31,472 bases of DNA. Origin: Guillardia theta CCMP2712 (Eukaryota > Cryptophyceae > Pyrenomonadales > Geminigeraceae). Of this stretch, positions 18,797-29,194 are shown one piece after another (the stretch's first letter is position 1; each line of letters starts with the position of its first letter). Both the position numbers and the translations under genes were made by a program. The notes under the pieces were generated by a model, which saw nothing but the letters and a program-made list of their open reading frames with translations, had not been told where the DNA came from and did not search any database. The stretch is from assembly GCF_000315625.1 (NCBI RefSeq), contig NW_005434673.1, positions 159,288-190,759 on the forward strand, read 5' to 3'.

Positions 18797-19666
18797 ATGC
18801 CCCACTCTTCCCAGCCAGTGGAGGCGATGGCGGTAGCGGCTGGAGATGCAGCTGATCCTCTTCCTCCTCCCGAGGACTCAGTATGCGACGATGTGAATCC
18901 GAAGAAGAAGGCACGGCTGAGGACCATAGGGACGGGCAAGGGTAGGAAGATGTTCAGGCCTCAGGAGCTGGATGTCCTGGCAAACGTCGTACACGAGGTC
19001 CGGCCGCTGCTGGCCATTCACTGGGACCGTGTTGGGGATGTGTACAACTCCCATCCCTCCATATGCTTTCCTAGGGATGCACATTCGCTCAGGACCAAGT
19101 ACATCTCAGTGCTGAGGGACGCGAAGAAGGGTGTCGAGGACGACGAAGCGAAGTCGGCAGTGTACGAGAAGTTTCTTGCAGCTGAGAAGGCCATTGAAGC
19201 GCGAGCAGCTGCAGGTGATATCCGAGACTTGCAGGACGATGATAGCGCCCTCGATAAGGAGCATGCTAGAGCTTCCGCCGCAATTAAGGGCTGCATGAAG
19301 AGTGATGCAGAGGGCGTTTGGGCCATCCTTCAAGCGATCAAGGCCGAGCGGGAAACATGGAAAATTCTTGACGAAGCCAGGGAGGAAGAAAGGAAAAAGA
19401 GGGAAGATGCAAGGGAGGAAGAGCGCAAGAAGAGAGAGGAGGAAAGGGAGGCAGAGAGGAGAAGACGAGAGGACGAGAGAGAAGAGCTGAGAAAGAAGCG
19501 AGAAGAAGAGCGCGAGGCACAGAAAAGAAAAGAGCGTATGATCAGAGATGAGGAACGGAGAAAGGATCGGGAGCTTGAGAGACAGGAGAGACAAGCTCTC
19601 TTGAACGTTATGATGCGTCTGATCGGCGAAGATGCGTCAAAACTGGAGTTTGCTAAGCAGAAATGA
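18797..19666 (+). CDS. SANT/Myb-like DNA-binding protein with charged coiled coil
   Basis: An intronless 289-residue frame. The start at 18797 is the first ATG after AT-rich leader; the reading frame extends a little further upstream only through a non-ATG codon. Residues about 48-112 form a Myb/SANT-like helical domain: an aromatic/Leu-rich first helix (ELDVLANVVHEV), an IHWDRVGDVYN core, and RDAHSLRTKYISVLRDAKK as the basic third helix. This pattern resembles the DUF6818-type domain of oomycete, fungal and algal proteins, which I assign from memory. A basic cluster (KKKARLR) precedes it. Residues about 185-275 are an extreme E/R/K coiled coil built of REEERKK-type heptads. It probably binds DNA as an oligomer. 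Such genes are often multicopy and associated with repeats, and lack of introns beside a Fanzor fits that; a host regulator is equally possible. Confidence 0.75.
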   Translation: MPHSSQPVEAMAVAAGDAADPLPPPEDSVCDDVNPKKKARLRTIGTGKGRKMFRPQELDVLANVVHEVRPLLAIHWDRVGDVYNSHPSICFPRDAHSLRTKYISVLRDAKKGVEDDEAKSAVYEKFLAAEKAIEARAAAGDIRDLQDDDSALDKEHARASAAIKGCMKSDAEGVWAILQAIKAERETWKILDEAREEERKKREDAREEERKKREEEREAERRRREDEREELRKKREEEREAQKRKERMIRDEERRKDRELERQERQALLNVMMRLIGEDASKLEFAKQK

Positions 19667-20011
19667 TGTTGTGTACAAATTTTGGGATTCAGAACGATCA
19701 AAGCGAGTCAGATTGCGTGAAAGATTAATGCATGATGAATGGAACACCTCATGAAAAATCGTGCAGTGCTATTAGAAGTCGACTGAGAGTCATCGGATCT
19801 GCCGTGGAAGAACGCTACAGGTTATCACTTAGGAGCTGAGCAGCTTCTACTTGATGGTGCGCATGACTCGACGGAGAGGAGTTGTATGAAGGTGCCAGTG
19901 ACATGATAGAATGCTTCAAGACTTGTGAAAAGAATAATCTTCTTCCTACATTCTAGACCTTACATGAACGTTAACACATGAACAAAATGCCTTTCTCGAT
20001 CGACATGTCCA
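19667..20011. other. Convergent intergenic region
   Basis: Between the 3' ends of the SANT-like gene and the unknown multi-exon gene on the other strand. Nothing recognisable beyond presumed 3' untranslated sequence. Confidence 0.5.
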
Positions 20012-21758
20012 TCAGGAATCCTCTAATCCAGACTCTTGCAGACTCTCGTTCTTGATGTAATGTTTCCGGAAGAACAGCGAGCCGTTGGGTTTGAAATCTT
20101 CCCGGAAGGGCCCGCTCCTCGTCATTGTTGTGTACCGCACCCCCCGTGGCGCTGTGAAAGGTTGCTCCACGGACTTCAAGACCAACCTTCCATGCCTCAC
20201 GGACATTGCGGACTTGCTTCTTTTCGGAGATGAGCTGTTATGTTTCTCTGCAGCCTGTTCAGGCGTCTGCTCATGCTGCTCAAGTCAGGCAAAGTCAGTA
20301 GCACTCGCAAGAAGATCTTGCTAGCTACTCACTTTCTCCTCCCTTCGGTGTAACACGTTGTTGGTCTTTTCCTTGCTCTCAAGGATCTTCATGGCTAGCG
20401 ATACCTCGTCAGAAAAGGTAACAAGGTTCTCTCAGCTACCTGAAGCCGTCATCGTGAGGTCCATGAAGGAAGAGGGTGTCGATTCCTTATCTGTGATTCG
20501 AGTTTAGCATAGTAGCGTGCAGACATGCTGCAAACCAAAGAAATCCCTTGCGACTCGGCGATCAGGTCTTAACGCAATGGTCTTGGGACGAGAAGCCTTG
20601 TGAGGAGATGCGTGTTCTAGAGAATCCATGCTGAACAATCCGCTGCATCAAGCATGAGCAAGCACAGAGAGGAGGGTGAAGGTTGTAACCAGCTCGATAT
20701 GCCCGCATTTCGATGGCTCTGAACCACTCCTGATCCCTGGGCTTCAAGAGCGCCAGAGCTCTGAGCTGGTTGGCAGGGAATGACCCACAACGCATCATCG
20801 AGTTCAGATTCCTCACCTGACGAGGAACGAAAGTGATCGCGATTGCTCACAGCGAGAAAATCACTTTCCCTGATCAAGACTTAATACTTCTTCGATCCTC
20901 CCTCCAGGACTCACTGGACGGAAGCTGAGGGGCTGTTGTCCTTGGGCACTCCCGTCCGCGGATACGAAAACTTCTTGGGAGTTGGGAGGCATCCCCATGA
21001 GCTGCAGTGAATCTCTCAGTCAAAGATTCATATGAAGCTCGAACAGTTAATCTGAAAAAAAAACATCCTAGTCCTCATCATTCCCCTTCTCCCTTCCCCC
21101 GCCCCCGCCCGCCCCCGCCCCTACCTTCCCCCTTCCCCTCCATATCGTCTAAATTGCTATCATAATCTTTCAGCAAATGGATGTAATCCTCGCATCATCC
21201 TCACAACATCGACCACACGCTCAACTTCCACATCATGGCATATTCAGTCCTACCTGTACTGAATCGATTCATACCCTTGGGCACCTGCATGCAGCTCGTC
21301 AAGATGGTCGAGATCAACCTGTCTGGACCTTGGATGTAGTAAATCGCACGAAAATCCGGAATTTCTGCATAGCTGGACTGCACACTCACAGCTGAATGCC
21401 TCGAGTGCCTGGAGGCTTTTGGGCAAGTTACAACAAACAAGGAGTAGAGTTCGAGAGCATGATGATCGTCACAACGTGAATTACCTGTCCTGGGTTCTTC
21501 CTGAAATCAGCTTGTCAAGGGATGAACAAAGCAAAACAGACTTGAACCTTTTCAACCATGTCGAAGGATCTATCAGGCTCATGCAGCCATCTGCAAACAG
21601 ACATTTAAGGCATACAAGTCAATTCGTCCTCTTAATGTGGGAATCATTTCCTTTTCAGCCAGTTTTTCCTTTTCAGCTAATTGTACATTCCATTCTCATA
21701 GTTGAACCACCCAAATCACAGATTATGCTACTTCACGGCCGACATCCCCAACAGTCAT
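20012..21758 (-). CDS. Unknown multi-exon protein (tentative 11-exon model)
   Basis: The best splice chain is 21758-21737, 21694-21616, 21590-21548, 21510-21485, 21415-21319, 21001-20915, 20816-20690, 20616-20536, 20490-20440, 20394-20333 and 20275-20012. The last four introns (20276-20332, 20395-20439, 20491-20535, 20617-20689) are the firmest: GT-AG, 45-73 bp, phases agree. The 5' part requires suspiciously short introns (25 and 37 bp at 21591 and 21511), and exon 6 could instead be read in another frame from an acceptor at 21051. Readable segments include ALLKPRDQEWFRAIEMRAYR, AMKILESKEKTNNVLHRREE and a C-terminal part with RSGPFREDFKPNGSLFFRKH. The protein appears soluble and charged. I recognise no domain. 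Coding status rests on frame continuity only. Confidence 0.5.
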
Positions 21759-22645
21759 GGCTCACAGTGAGAAATGAGGAATGATAGGATGAGATGACAT
21801 CTCCATCTCCATCATCGTCTCCGTCTCCATCATCACCTCAACATCTTAGCTCCACAACATTTACCATCATTGCATCGTTCATGACCATCATCTTGTCATC
21901 TCCTTCTCGCTCTGTCACACTACTTCCACGCCATTGCGACGGTCAACTGATCGGACAAGAGAGATGCGCCGGTTGTGAGCGGGGAAGAGGGCAAAAGCTG
22001 TCAAAGGATTGCTGTCAAGTTTGAAGTACTAATGATTACCGTGAGTGACTTGAAGGAGTATCGGATGATCAGTTATCGCGGCCGGGCCGGGCCTAGTGCA
22101 ATCACGGTGAATGATCGGACAGGCTCCGAGCAGTGCGGTAGTAGTGTGTCAGGGTCAAGCCTCCTGAAAGTTTACCGTGACGGAGTCTCCTGATTGTCCG
22201 TGTACTGATTTTAACTTAACTTTCAGTAAACCTCACATGATTGGGAGGAGCGGGGATGAGGCTGTACTTCCGAGTAACTCGAAAGGCCCGGCGGCCGCAC
22301 CCGGATTTCCCGGGGCCTGCCGACTCGGATCCTGGCAGGGTGGTCTGAGCGGGGACGAGGCTCTCATCATGTTCCTAGCTATTCCAGCCACGAACCATCC
22401 CACTACCCACCCATGAACAAAAGCATCTTTCAGCCGTACCCCCGCATCAAAATGTACCCCTGCTTGGAAGAAGCTTTTCTTCTTAATTTCCCGGGTGTAT
22501 TCGGTCACATGTGAAAAGAAGTAGGGTGGACATAAGGACCCCTTCATGTGTATACCCCCTGCTTCGTACCCACAAACTCTGCCCTCATATGAGGCTCCAT
22601 CGCTGAAGCTCCTTCTCCTCCTCCTCCTCCTCCTCCTCCTCCTCC

Positions 22646-22712
<67 letters not shown>

Positions 22713-22839
22713 CATCCTCCACATCCTCCACATCCTACTCCTTCTCCTTCTCGTCCTCCTCTATTCCACTCAGTAATATATTGCTCCTCTTCAAGCTCAT
22801 CCTGTTTTGATCAACCCCTCTGATCACCTACGCAGAAAG
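21759..22839. other. Divergent intergenic region: GC palindromes, C-run patch, trinucleotide array
   Basis: No gene recognised. It contains CATCTC/CATCATC-type low complexity at 21800-21835, a GGCCGGGCCGGGCC word at 22079-22095, and a second GC patch at 22285-22320 (GGCCCGGCGGCCGC, CCCGGGGCC). A C-run patch (GTACCCC, TACCCCC) occupies 22430-22575. A compound array of CTC triplets, then ATC triplets, then three CACATCCTC units lies at about 22611-22736. The RBR gene starts shortly after, so the array lies in its promoter or 5' UTR. Confidence 0.65.
22611..22736 (+). repeat. Compound (CTC)n-(ATC)n-(CACATCCTC)3 microsatellite
   Basis: A pure CTC run switches abruptly to about 20 ATC triplets and then to a 9-bp repeat, about 100 bp before the RBR start codon. 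It produces spurious poly-Met and poly-Ile frames on the two strands. Confidence 0.95.
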
Positions 22840-23016
22840 ATGCATCGATATGCTGGAAATACACCACCTTATTTGCCTTCAGAGGAAGAGGACGAGGAAG
22901 AGGAAGAGGAAGAGGGAGAGGAAGAGGGAGAGGAAGAGGAAGAGGAAGAGGAAGAGGAAGAGGAAGAGGAAGAGGAAGAGGAAGAGGAAGAGGAAGAGGA
23001 AGAGGAAGAGGAAGTG

Positions 23017-23052
<36 letters not shown>

Positions 23053-24235
23053 TACGAAGTCAATGTGAATGTAGTAAGCAAAGATGAAGAAGACAAAGAT
23101 GAAAGCGATGGAGAGAGCACAGAAGATCCAAGGTGAAGAATCTCAAAAGATAGATTTGATGTGACATCTAACAACTGAATGCAGCAAAGTAGTAGATGTT
23201 CAAGAAATCAAGAGCAGACTTGGCAACTGCATGGGATGCCAGGACGAGATGTCAAGAGACTCGAAGGGCATTGTATGCATGCAGGGTCATCTTATCTGCA
23301 AAAGCTGCAGCGAAGGGTTCCTTGGAGGCATTTGGGAAAACCCAGGGAAGAACTTGCCACCAAAATGTCCCATTTGCTCCATAGAGCTCAATGTTGAGGT
23401 ACCTGCTCGTGAATTTGTTTGTTGGTGTGATGTTGTTTGCCTGCAGATGGTGGAGAAATGTCTTTCTGCAGAAAAGAAAGAAGAGTTCCAACATCTCATG
23501 CTCGTTCACGTATTTTCATCTCAACTTACATCGGAAGGGGAAAAGATCTTCCGCTGCCCTTTCTGTCCATACTTTGAGATTCGAGCTTCTACACATGGAA
23601 ACATGTTCATTGAGTGCAAGTCTATGAATTGCAAGAGAGTGTCTTGCTCCACTTGCATGCTAGAATGCCCTCGACTGGAAGATGGATACGAAGAAGACGA
23701 GGAGAGTCTGGAAGACATCCAGAAGCATTTCAAGTGTGCCGAGCTCGGTGTACAGAAGGAGCGAGTTGAGAAAGCCCTGGAGCTTGGAATGAAGGTGTCT
23801 TGCCCGTCCTGCGGGGTATCTGGCATGAAGGACCACAACTGTACCCATATGGTCTGTCTCCAGTGCAGGCAGGTCTGGTGCTACTTTTGCGGCAAGAAGG
23901 AGGAGGACGCAAACAAGAGTAGGAGCCAGAGAGGAATTTACGGTCACAATGTTAGCTGGCAGACTAAGATTGGAACTCGCTGTCCCATGTACCTGAGCCA
24001 GCTGTCAGAGACGCATCGGTGGCCTGGTGATGAAGACGAGTGCCTGGCCATGTTTCATAGGATACGAACCGCGACTTTGCTCAAAAAGGTGATGGACGAC
24101 TTGGGAGAGGACGTCTGCAAGCAGCTAGACGAGCAGTTTTCTGTGTTCAAAGCAAGTGGGTTTGCACCTCAGGAAATTGAACAGCTATCGTCAAGCCCAC
24201 TGAGCTCAATCTTGACACATGGCATCAAAATTTGA
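22840..24235 (+). CDS. RBR-type (RING1-IBR-RING2) E3 ubiquitin ligase (3 exons)
   Basis: Exons 22840-23132, 23185-23398 and 23447-24235 give 431 residues. Residues about 14-75 are almost pure glutamate, encoded by a GAGGAA-type repeat (22882-23010), followed by an E/D run. RING1 starts at C113-x2-C116, with C129-x-H133-x2-C136-x2-C139 and C159-x2-C162. The IBR follows (C206-x2-C209, C225, C230, C235-x2-C238). Rcat/RING2 is C287-x2-C290, MKDHNC300THMVC305-x2-C308, WC313-x2-C316 and a final H/C pair (GHN, TRC). Cys300 occupies the catalytic position that takes ubiquitin from E2 as a thioester. The second intron, 23399-23446, is 48 bp and in frame, so retention would insert 16 residues between RING1 and IBR without a stop. 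It acts in cytosol or nucleus; substrate unknown. A Parkin, ARIH or RNF14 subfamily is not evident. Confidence 0.9.
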
Positions 24236-25987
24236 TCTCTTCTCAGCCTCCGATTCCAAGAAGTCAATCCTTGGCGAATAGATTGTCGGTGAAGCTTGTT
24301 GGTCTGTGAAGCTATTTGTCTGTGAAGCTTGTTTGTTGATGCCGTTTGTTGATTGTCTATCCTTGTTTTGTCATGGAGCATTCAATGCTCTGATGAATGG
24401 AGCGGCAATGCTCTATCAGTCTTGATAACTAGCGACTGATCTAATTACACACCGCCAGGACTGGAACTTCATTCTGGGCAATCCCTCACTATATGAGGGA
24501 GGCTGGCCTGATGCGCTTCTTCTCTCGCCTCAGTTTCAGTGAAGGCCAGTGAAGTTAAGTGAACAATAAAATTCAATGTTTGTAGAAAATTATGATGGAT
24601 CGCATGCTAGCCGCGGCCCGGCAGTCAGATGGTGCCGAGTTAACAAAAACCTCCTGTGAACTAACTCGGACGACTCTTACGTGTTGTGAGGCGGCACAGG
24701 AGGTTTTTGTTACAAATACCTCCTGTCAGACGGCGAACATCCTAGCATACTGAGTCCGAGCTATCTCTCCTGAGTCAGGCTCGGATTGGCTCCTCAATCC
24801 TTCCGGCTTTGGGCCGATGTGCCCGGCAGTGTTCACTGAGGCAACTTGACTCGGACTTAGAAAAAACTTCATCTTTTACTTTGGCATCGAAAAGCGAGTT
24901 TTACTTACAAACTAGGCCTTCCGTCAACTTGATACGATCGGACTACTAGTGACACCCGGTGACCGGAGGCTGGGCCCGGGGCCGGGCCGGGCCGCCGGGG
25001 TGCTGTACAAGTATGAACGAAGTTTGTTCGAAGTTAGTTGAGGGGGTGGGGTGGTTTCAGTACACGGTGGGGGTGCTGGGTGGGGTGGAGTGAAGGGGTC
25101 TTTTTGATGGATCTTTCAAGGGTAGAGGTACCATCAGCTTGAAAAGTGTTGTGAACACGTAACAGGGGTACATGATTGAAACCAGGTGATGGTCAGTTCT
25201 ATGGATGGGGGTAGGGGTGGATAACGGTGGTAGAATCTTCTCAATAATTTGTAGGAAATGAGGGGTTCTTGTAGAAGAAGAAGGGTGGGGGTGCAGGGTG
25301 CAGGGGTGGTGAACGGATGGGGTAGTTTCTCCCGCCCGGCATGTCGGAATACATGGACAGGATACGGCATGCGATGCGAAGCAGAGAAGAAGAGAGGAGA
25401 AGACAGGATGGCTGTAGAGGAAAGAAGAGAGGAGAGAGAGGAGAGAAGAGATGGGGGAGCAGTCAAGAAGAAAGTAGAGATTCGAAAGATAGCAAGAGAC
25501 AGGACCAGACTGTGAAAGGGACACACGAAGATGAGCAGGAGAAAGCGAAGAGAGAATGCAAGAAGTCAGGATCGACAGAACAACGAAGAGGAGTATGAGG
25601 TGAACAGGAGAGAGGTAGAGGACGAGGAGGAAAGATCGAGATAGACACTGTCAGCGATTGGCAGAATTTAGGGTGCTCGGGGTGGAGCAAGGAACGTACA
25701 AGATGAGCTAGCCAGCGAGACAGGATCGCAAGGGATGAGTTGGAAAGACGGAGAAGAAATAAGAAAACGTTGCATTTGGAAGATTGATCATGAATTTCAA
25801 ACTCATGGGATGTGATAGGCTCAAGCTGTCAATCGCCAGGGACATGAGCTTACAGTTTCTTGGTGGCAGAAATTGAAGGGACGATGATTTGAACATCAAC
25901 AGCAACTTCTTCGGGGAAAGGCACTATGCAGGTGATTTGACTCTCCCTCCTTTTTGGAAAGTTTTGAACTTGTACATAAAGGCTGGT
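24236..25987. other. Long intergenic region: inverted repeat, GC patch, G-run cluster
   Basis: No coding exon is convincing in these 1.75 kb. Near the RBR stop, GTGAAGCTTGTT and GTGAAGCTATTT form short direct repeats (24290-24335). At 24641-24730 there is a perfect 18-bp inverted repeat with an extra partial copy. ACTCGGA/TCCGAGT words recur through 24630-24860. A GC palindrome patch sits at 24970-25000 (GGGCCCGGGGCCGGGCC). From 25025 to 25330 the plus strand is rich in GGGGTGGGG words. The stretch 25375-25620 is an A/G-rich tract whose charged open frames look like low-complexity artefacts. The Tudor gene starts at 25988. Confidence 0.6.
24641..24730. repeat. Perfect 18-bp inverted repeat plus a third near-copy
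   Basis: Arms TAACAAAAACCTCCTGTG (24641-24658) and its exact complement (24695-24712) flank a 36-base loop. Immediately after, ACAAATACCTCCTGTCAG (24713-24730) repeats the left arm in direct orientation with a few changes. A smaller inverted pair, CCGAGTTA and TAACTCGG, is nested around the left arm. The structure could be a hairpin RNA, a factor binding site, or the ends of a tiny decayed transposon; a tRNA fold is not evident. Confidence 0.85.
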
Positions 25988-28900
25988 ATGGCGGTGGAAC
26001 ATAGTACAGTATCTGCACAGACAGCTGCATTGCCAGCGAGTGTGCAAAATGAAGGACAATGGTGATTTGATTTCTCTCACATATCAGCTGCTGATTGGGG
26101 ACAAAGGTTTCACAGCGGAAGTGTTTATATCGGGCAAAAGGTTCGCGTCAATTTGGAAGGGGAGGGAAACAGCAACCGGGAAGTCGATGGGGTTGTTGTT
26201 GCTTGGAAACCTGGAAGACCTCTAGTTAAAGAGAATCAAGAGAACCCAGAAGACTCTCCAGTGTGGAAAGTAGAGATCGACGATTACAAGATCAAGTGCA
26301 CAGAGATAGGGGAGTTTGACCTTATTCAAGCGATGGAATCATACCTGCGAAGTCAGCGAGAGAGCTATGTTCGCAAGCTGAAGTCCCTCAAACAGACCTT
26401 CTCGACCGCCAACAGCGAAGTCAAGGAAACAACCAGACCTACTAGAGGCTTTGGCGGGCAGTCACGAAACAGGAGTAATGCTTTGGAATTGAAAGATCTC
26501 TTTGGGATCAAAATCCCTGAGAACGCAAACCTAGTCTGCAAGAATCAAGTGGGAACTGTTCGCGATGGCAAAATCATCTGCCGGTATTCCTTGGAGATTT
26601 TCTTTTTTCATTGTAATTTTTGTGCAGAGGAAAGACATATGAGACCATAACTGCATTTGCGCATAAATGTGGGGTTTCCATCGAATTGAACGGATGGGAT
26701 GCGGTTTGGTGTGGAACTAGGAAAATGTCAGATATTAGAGAAGAGTTTTTCAAGGAGCTCCACTCAGAGTCGAACATTGAAAAGATTCTGACAGTCAAGA
26801 CTGAGGCCTCCGCACAATCTCTCTTGAACAAGCTGCAGACTGAGAAATCAAAGGACGAGTCGTCGCTCAAAAGAATTGCTTCCCCATTCGAATACGACAA
26901 AGGCATGAAAGAGTTCAAGAAGCTGAAACGCTCCATGCAAAAGATCAACCCTTGCAACTCTGCTTTCAACACACAAGGGGCCAAATCTGATGGGAAGGGG
27001 AAGTTCTCTTCACTAGACACACACGAAAAGAAGTCATCAAGGAGCAATGGAGACTGTAAGGAAAATCCTGCAAGCAATCCGTCCAATGGCTCGGAAGACT
27101 CAGAAGAGGATTGGCTGTGCACAGGAAGCATCTACTTGGGGCTGAGGATCAGTCGATTCGCCTACTCTGAAGGCGTTCAGACAACAAATCTCCTGAATGC
27201 CACAGTGATCAAGTGGCTTCCAGAACACCTTGCGGATTTCACCTCGTCCATGACAGGAAAGTCTGCAGCCCTCTGGAAGATCCGATTTGACGATGACGCA
27301 TACTTTCAAGAAGACCTTGAGGAGTATGAGCTCATCGAGGCTCTGATCTTGTTCCGCAAGAAGTACTGCCAAGACTGGCTGGGGCATAGGATACTGCGGA
27401 CTTTGCACGGTTATGGAGATCTTGTTGGGGAGGTGGTTGACTTCGAGAGGAACGAGGAGGTCTGGCAACTTGAGATCGACCCGGAGGACATCGACGTAAC
27501 CAAGCTGCAAGGGATCCCACACATTGGTCTTTTCCGTGTTACCTATGAGAATGGTGTGTTAGAAGAGCACCTGACGTGGGATGAAGTTGTGTCTTGCTGC
27601 ATGAAGGGCCCATTCGCGCACAAGGATGGGTGCGATTCATCTGCAATCGCCAAGGGATTAGTAGCAACATTCGATGCAAAGAAGCAATCAGTAGAGAAGG
27701 AAAAGTTCAACACTTACAAACTCGTAGAGCAAACCTCGAACAAAGTAAGTTCTTTCCTCGTCCTCCTTCATCTCTTGTAAAGGAGATGCTCCTTACAGGT
27801 TGTCTGCAATCTGATACCCGACATTTTCTCAACCGCTTTCAAGAAGGTGACGTCTTGCTGTATCCTTGAGAGAGGCTGATGTAATGTCGGCCAGCCACAG
27901 GAAGACACACTACTTTCCTCTCCTTCCCTGACCTCGACTGTCACCGACATTGGAGAGCAACTCAGTCAGGAAAGGTCTCATGAAACAGCGAATTCTTTGG
28001 AATCAGGAGACGAGCTTGATGACGAAGCGAAGTTCAAAAAGGGGGAGGAGAAGCAAGATGAGGATGAGGACGAGGACGAGATCTCACTACAGAAAGTCAA
28101 CGAGCTCATCCTACTTCAACCCACTCCTCCCATGATCGTGGAGAACAATCAGCTCATTGAATGTGAGGACAACGGAAGCTTCCTCCCGGCCCGCATCGCG
28201 CAGATCGACGAAGCAGAGGAGAGAGTGAAAGTTCACTTCCTCGGTTGGAACTCCAGGCACGACCAGTGGGTCCCCATGAGGACCAGACGCATCCGTCTCC
28301 CTCCTGCCCTAGGGGGAGGCGATCCCAACGATGGAGTTTTGGAGGCTCCTTCCATGCTCCCCCCGGACCTCCAGACTATCGCGGACATTCAGCGCTTCAA
28401 ACGTCAGGCAGACGCACTGGGAGGGTATGGGACGAGAAAGTCCAAGAGGCTGGCGAGCAGCTCGGCCCCAGCTGAGAGGAGCGACGAGTTGCACACGTAC
28501 CTCAACTCGGGAGGTTGCCGCATCCCCGCAGCAAAGAAGGTAGCGCTCCCAGCCCTCCTCCTCTCTTCCATTGGTCTTCCTCGCAGCGCCATGGCGGCTA
28601 CTCAGCGCATGCTAGCAAGGACCAGCGACTTGAGCTTAATGCCCATCATGGCAGGAGAAGTATTTGAAAGCAGTGGAAAGGAGGACAACGCTCCGGTGGG
28701 CAGGGGAAGCGAGTCTGGAGGGAAGAAAGGAGCAGGAACAGGAACTGGGGGTGGTAGTGGTGGAGCAGCTCCAGCTCCAGCTCCAGCTCCAGCTCCAGCT
28801 CCAGCTCCAGCTCCAGCACTAGCACTCGCACCCGCACCAGCATCAACAGGAGAGATGGCACTGCAGCAGCAGCCGGCGGGAGCTTTCGACAACTCGCTGA

Positions 28901-29194
28901 ACAAGATTCGCTCGTTGGCACCACAGCTGGAGATGGCAGCCGAGCAAGGCCGCATGACCAAGTCGAGCACAAAGTCTAAGGTGAGATATAGCAGGTCATG
29001 TGCTGGATCCTAGAGAGAGGGAGGGAGAGCGGGTGGTCAGAGGGGTTGTTTCACTAAGTAGCAACGGGAGATGGAGGGGGTGGTTGACTGACCAGGGGCC
29101 CCAGAAGAGGAGAAGGGAATCGCAAAGTACTGAGGAGGGGAGTGACAAGCTAGAGGATAGAGAAAATACTCCTACTCCTCCCTCCGGTCAGTGA
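25988..29194 (+). CDS. Multi-Tudor chromatin-reader-like protein (6 exons)
   Basis: Exons 25988-26039, 26088-26583, 26628-27744, 27799-27846, 27901-28980 and 29105-29194, with introns of 48, 44, 54, 54 and 124 bp, give about 960 residues. Two related Tudor-like modules are visible. Module 1 (about 25-100) reads GSVYIGQKV, GVVVAWKP, VWKVEIDD, EFDLIQA. Module 2 (about 345-425) reads GSIYLGLRI, ATVIKWLPE, LWKIRFDDD, EYELIEA. A third, looser copy (about 445-506) has LVGEVVDF and TYENGVLEEHL. At about 655-705 lies a chromo-barrel/Tudor-knot domain (GSFLPARIAQID, VHFLGWNSRHDQWVP) like those of PHF20- and MOF-type proteins. Acidic runs, a (Pro-Ala)n linker and a C-terminal KRRRE nuclear signal follow. 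Such folds bind methylated histone tails or DNA in the nucleus. No catalytic domain is seen. The exact ligand and complex are unknown. Confidence 0.85.
28764..28820 (+). repeat. In-frame (GCTCCA)n coding repeat
   Basis: About nine CCAGCT hexamers encode a Pro-Ala linker in the C-terminal half of the multi-Tudor protein, flanked by Gly-rich sequence. The reverse frames are artefacts. Confidence 0.9.

Noticed and set aside
18797-19666. Transposase for the Fanzor element
   Set aside because: The protein has a SANT-like domain and coiled coil but no serine or tyrosine recombinase or DDE motif.
22233-22733. Minus-strand frame with a long methionine run
   Set aside because: The poly-Met is the ATC microsatellite read backwards; the flanks show no protein-like pattern.
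24641-24730. tRNA or terminator
   Set aside because: The 18-bp stem with a 36-base loop does not give a cloverleaf, and a bacterial-type terminator is not expected here.
25057-25690. Minus- and plus-strand frames of 85-155 residues
   Set aside because: They lie in G-run and A/G-rich tracts, lack family similarity, and both strands are equally open.
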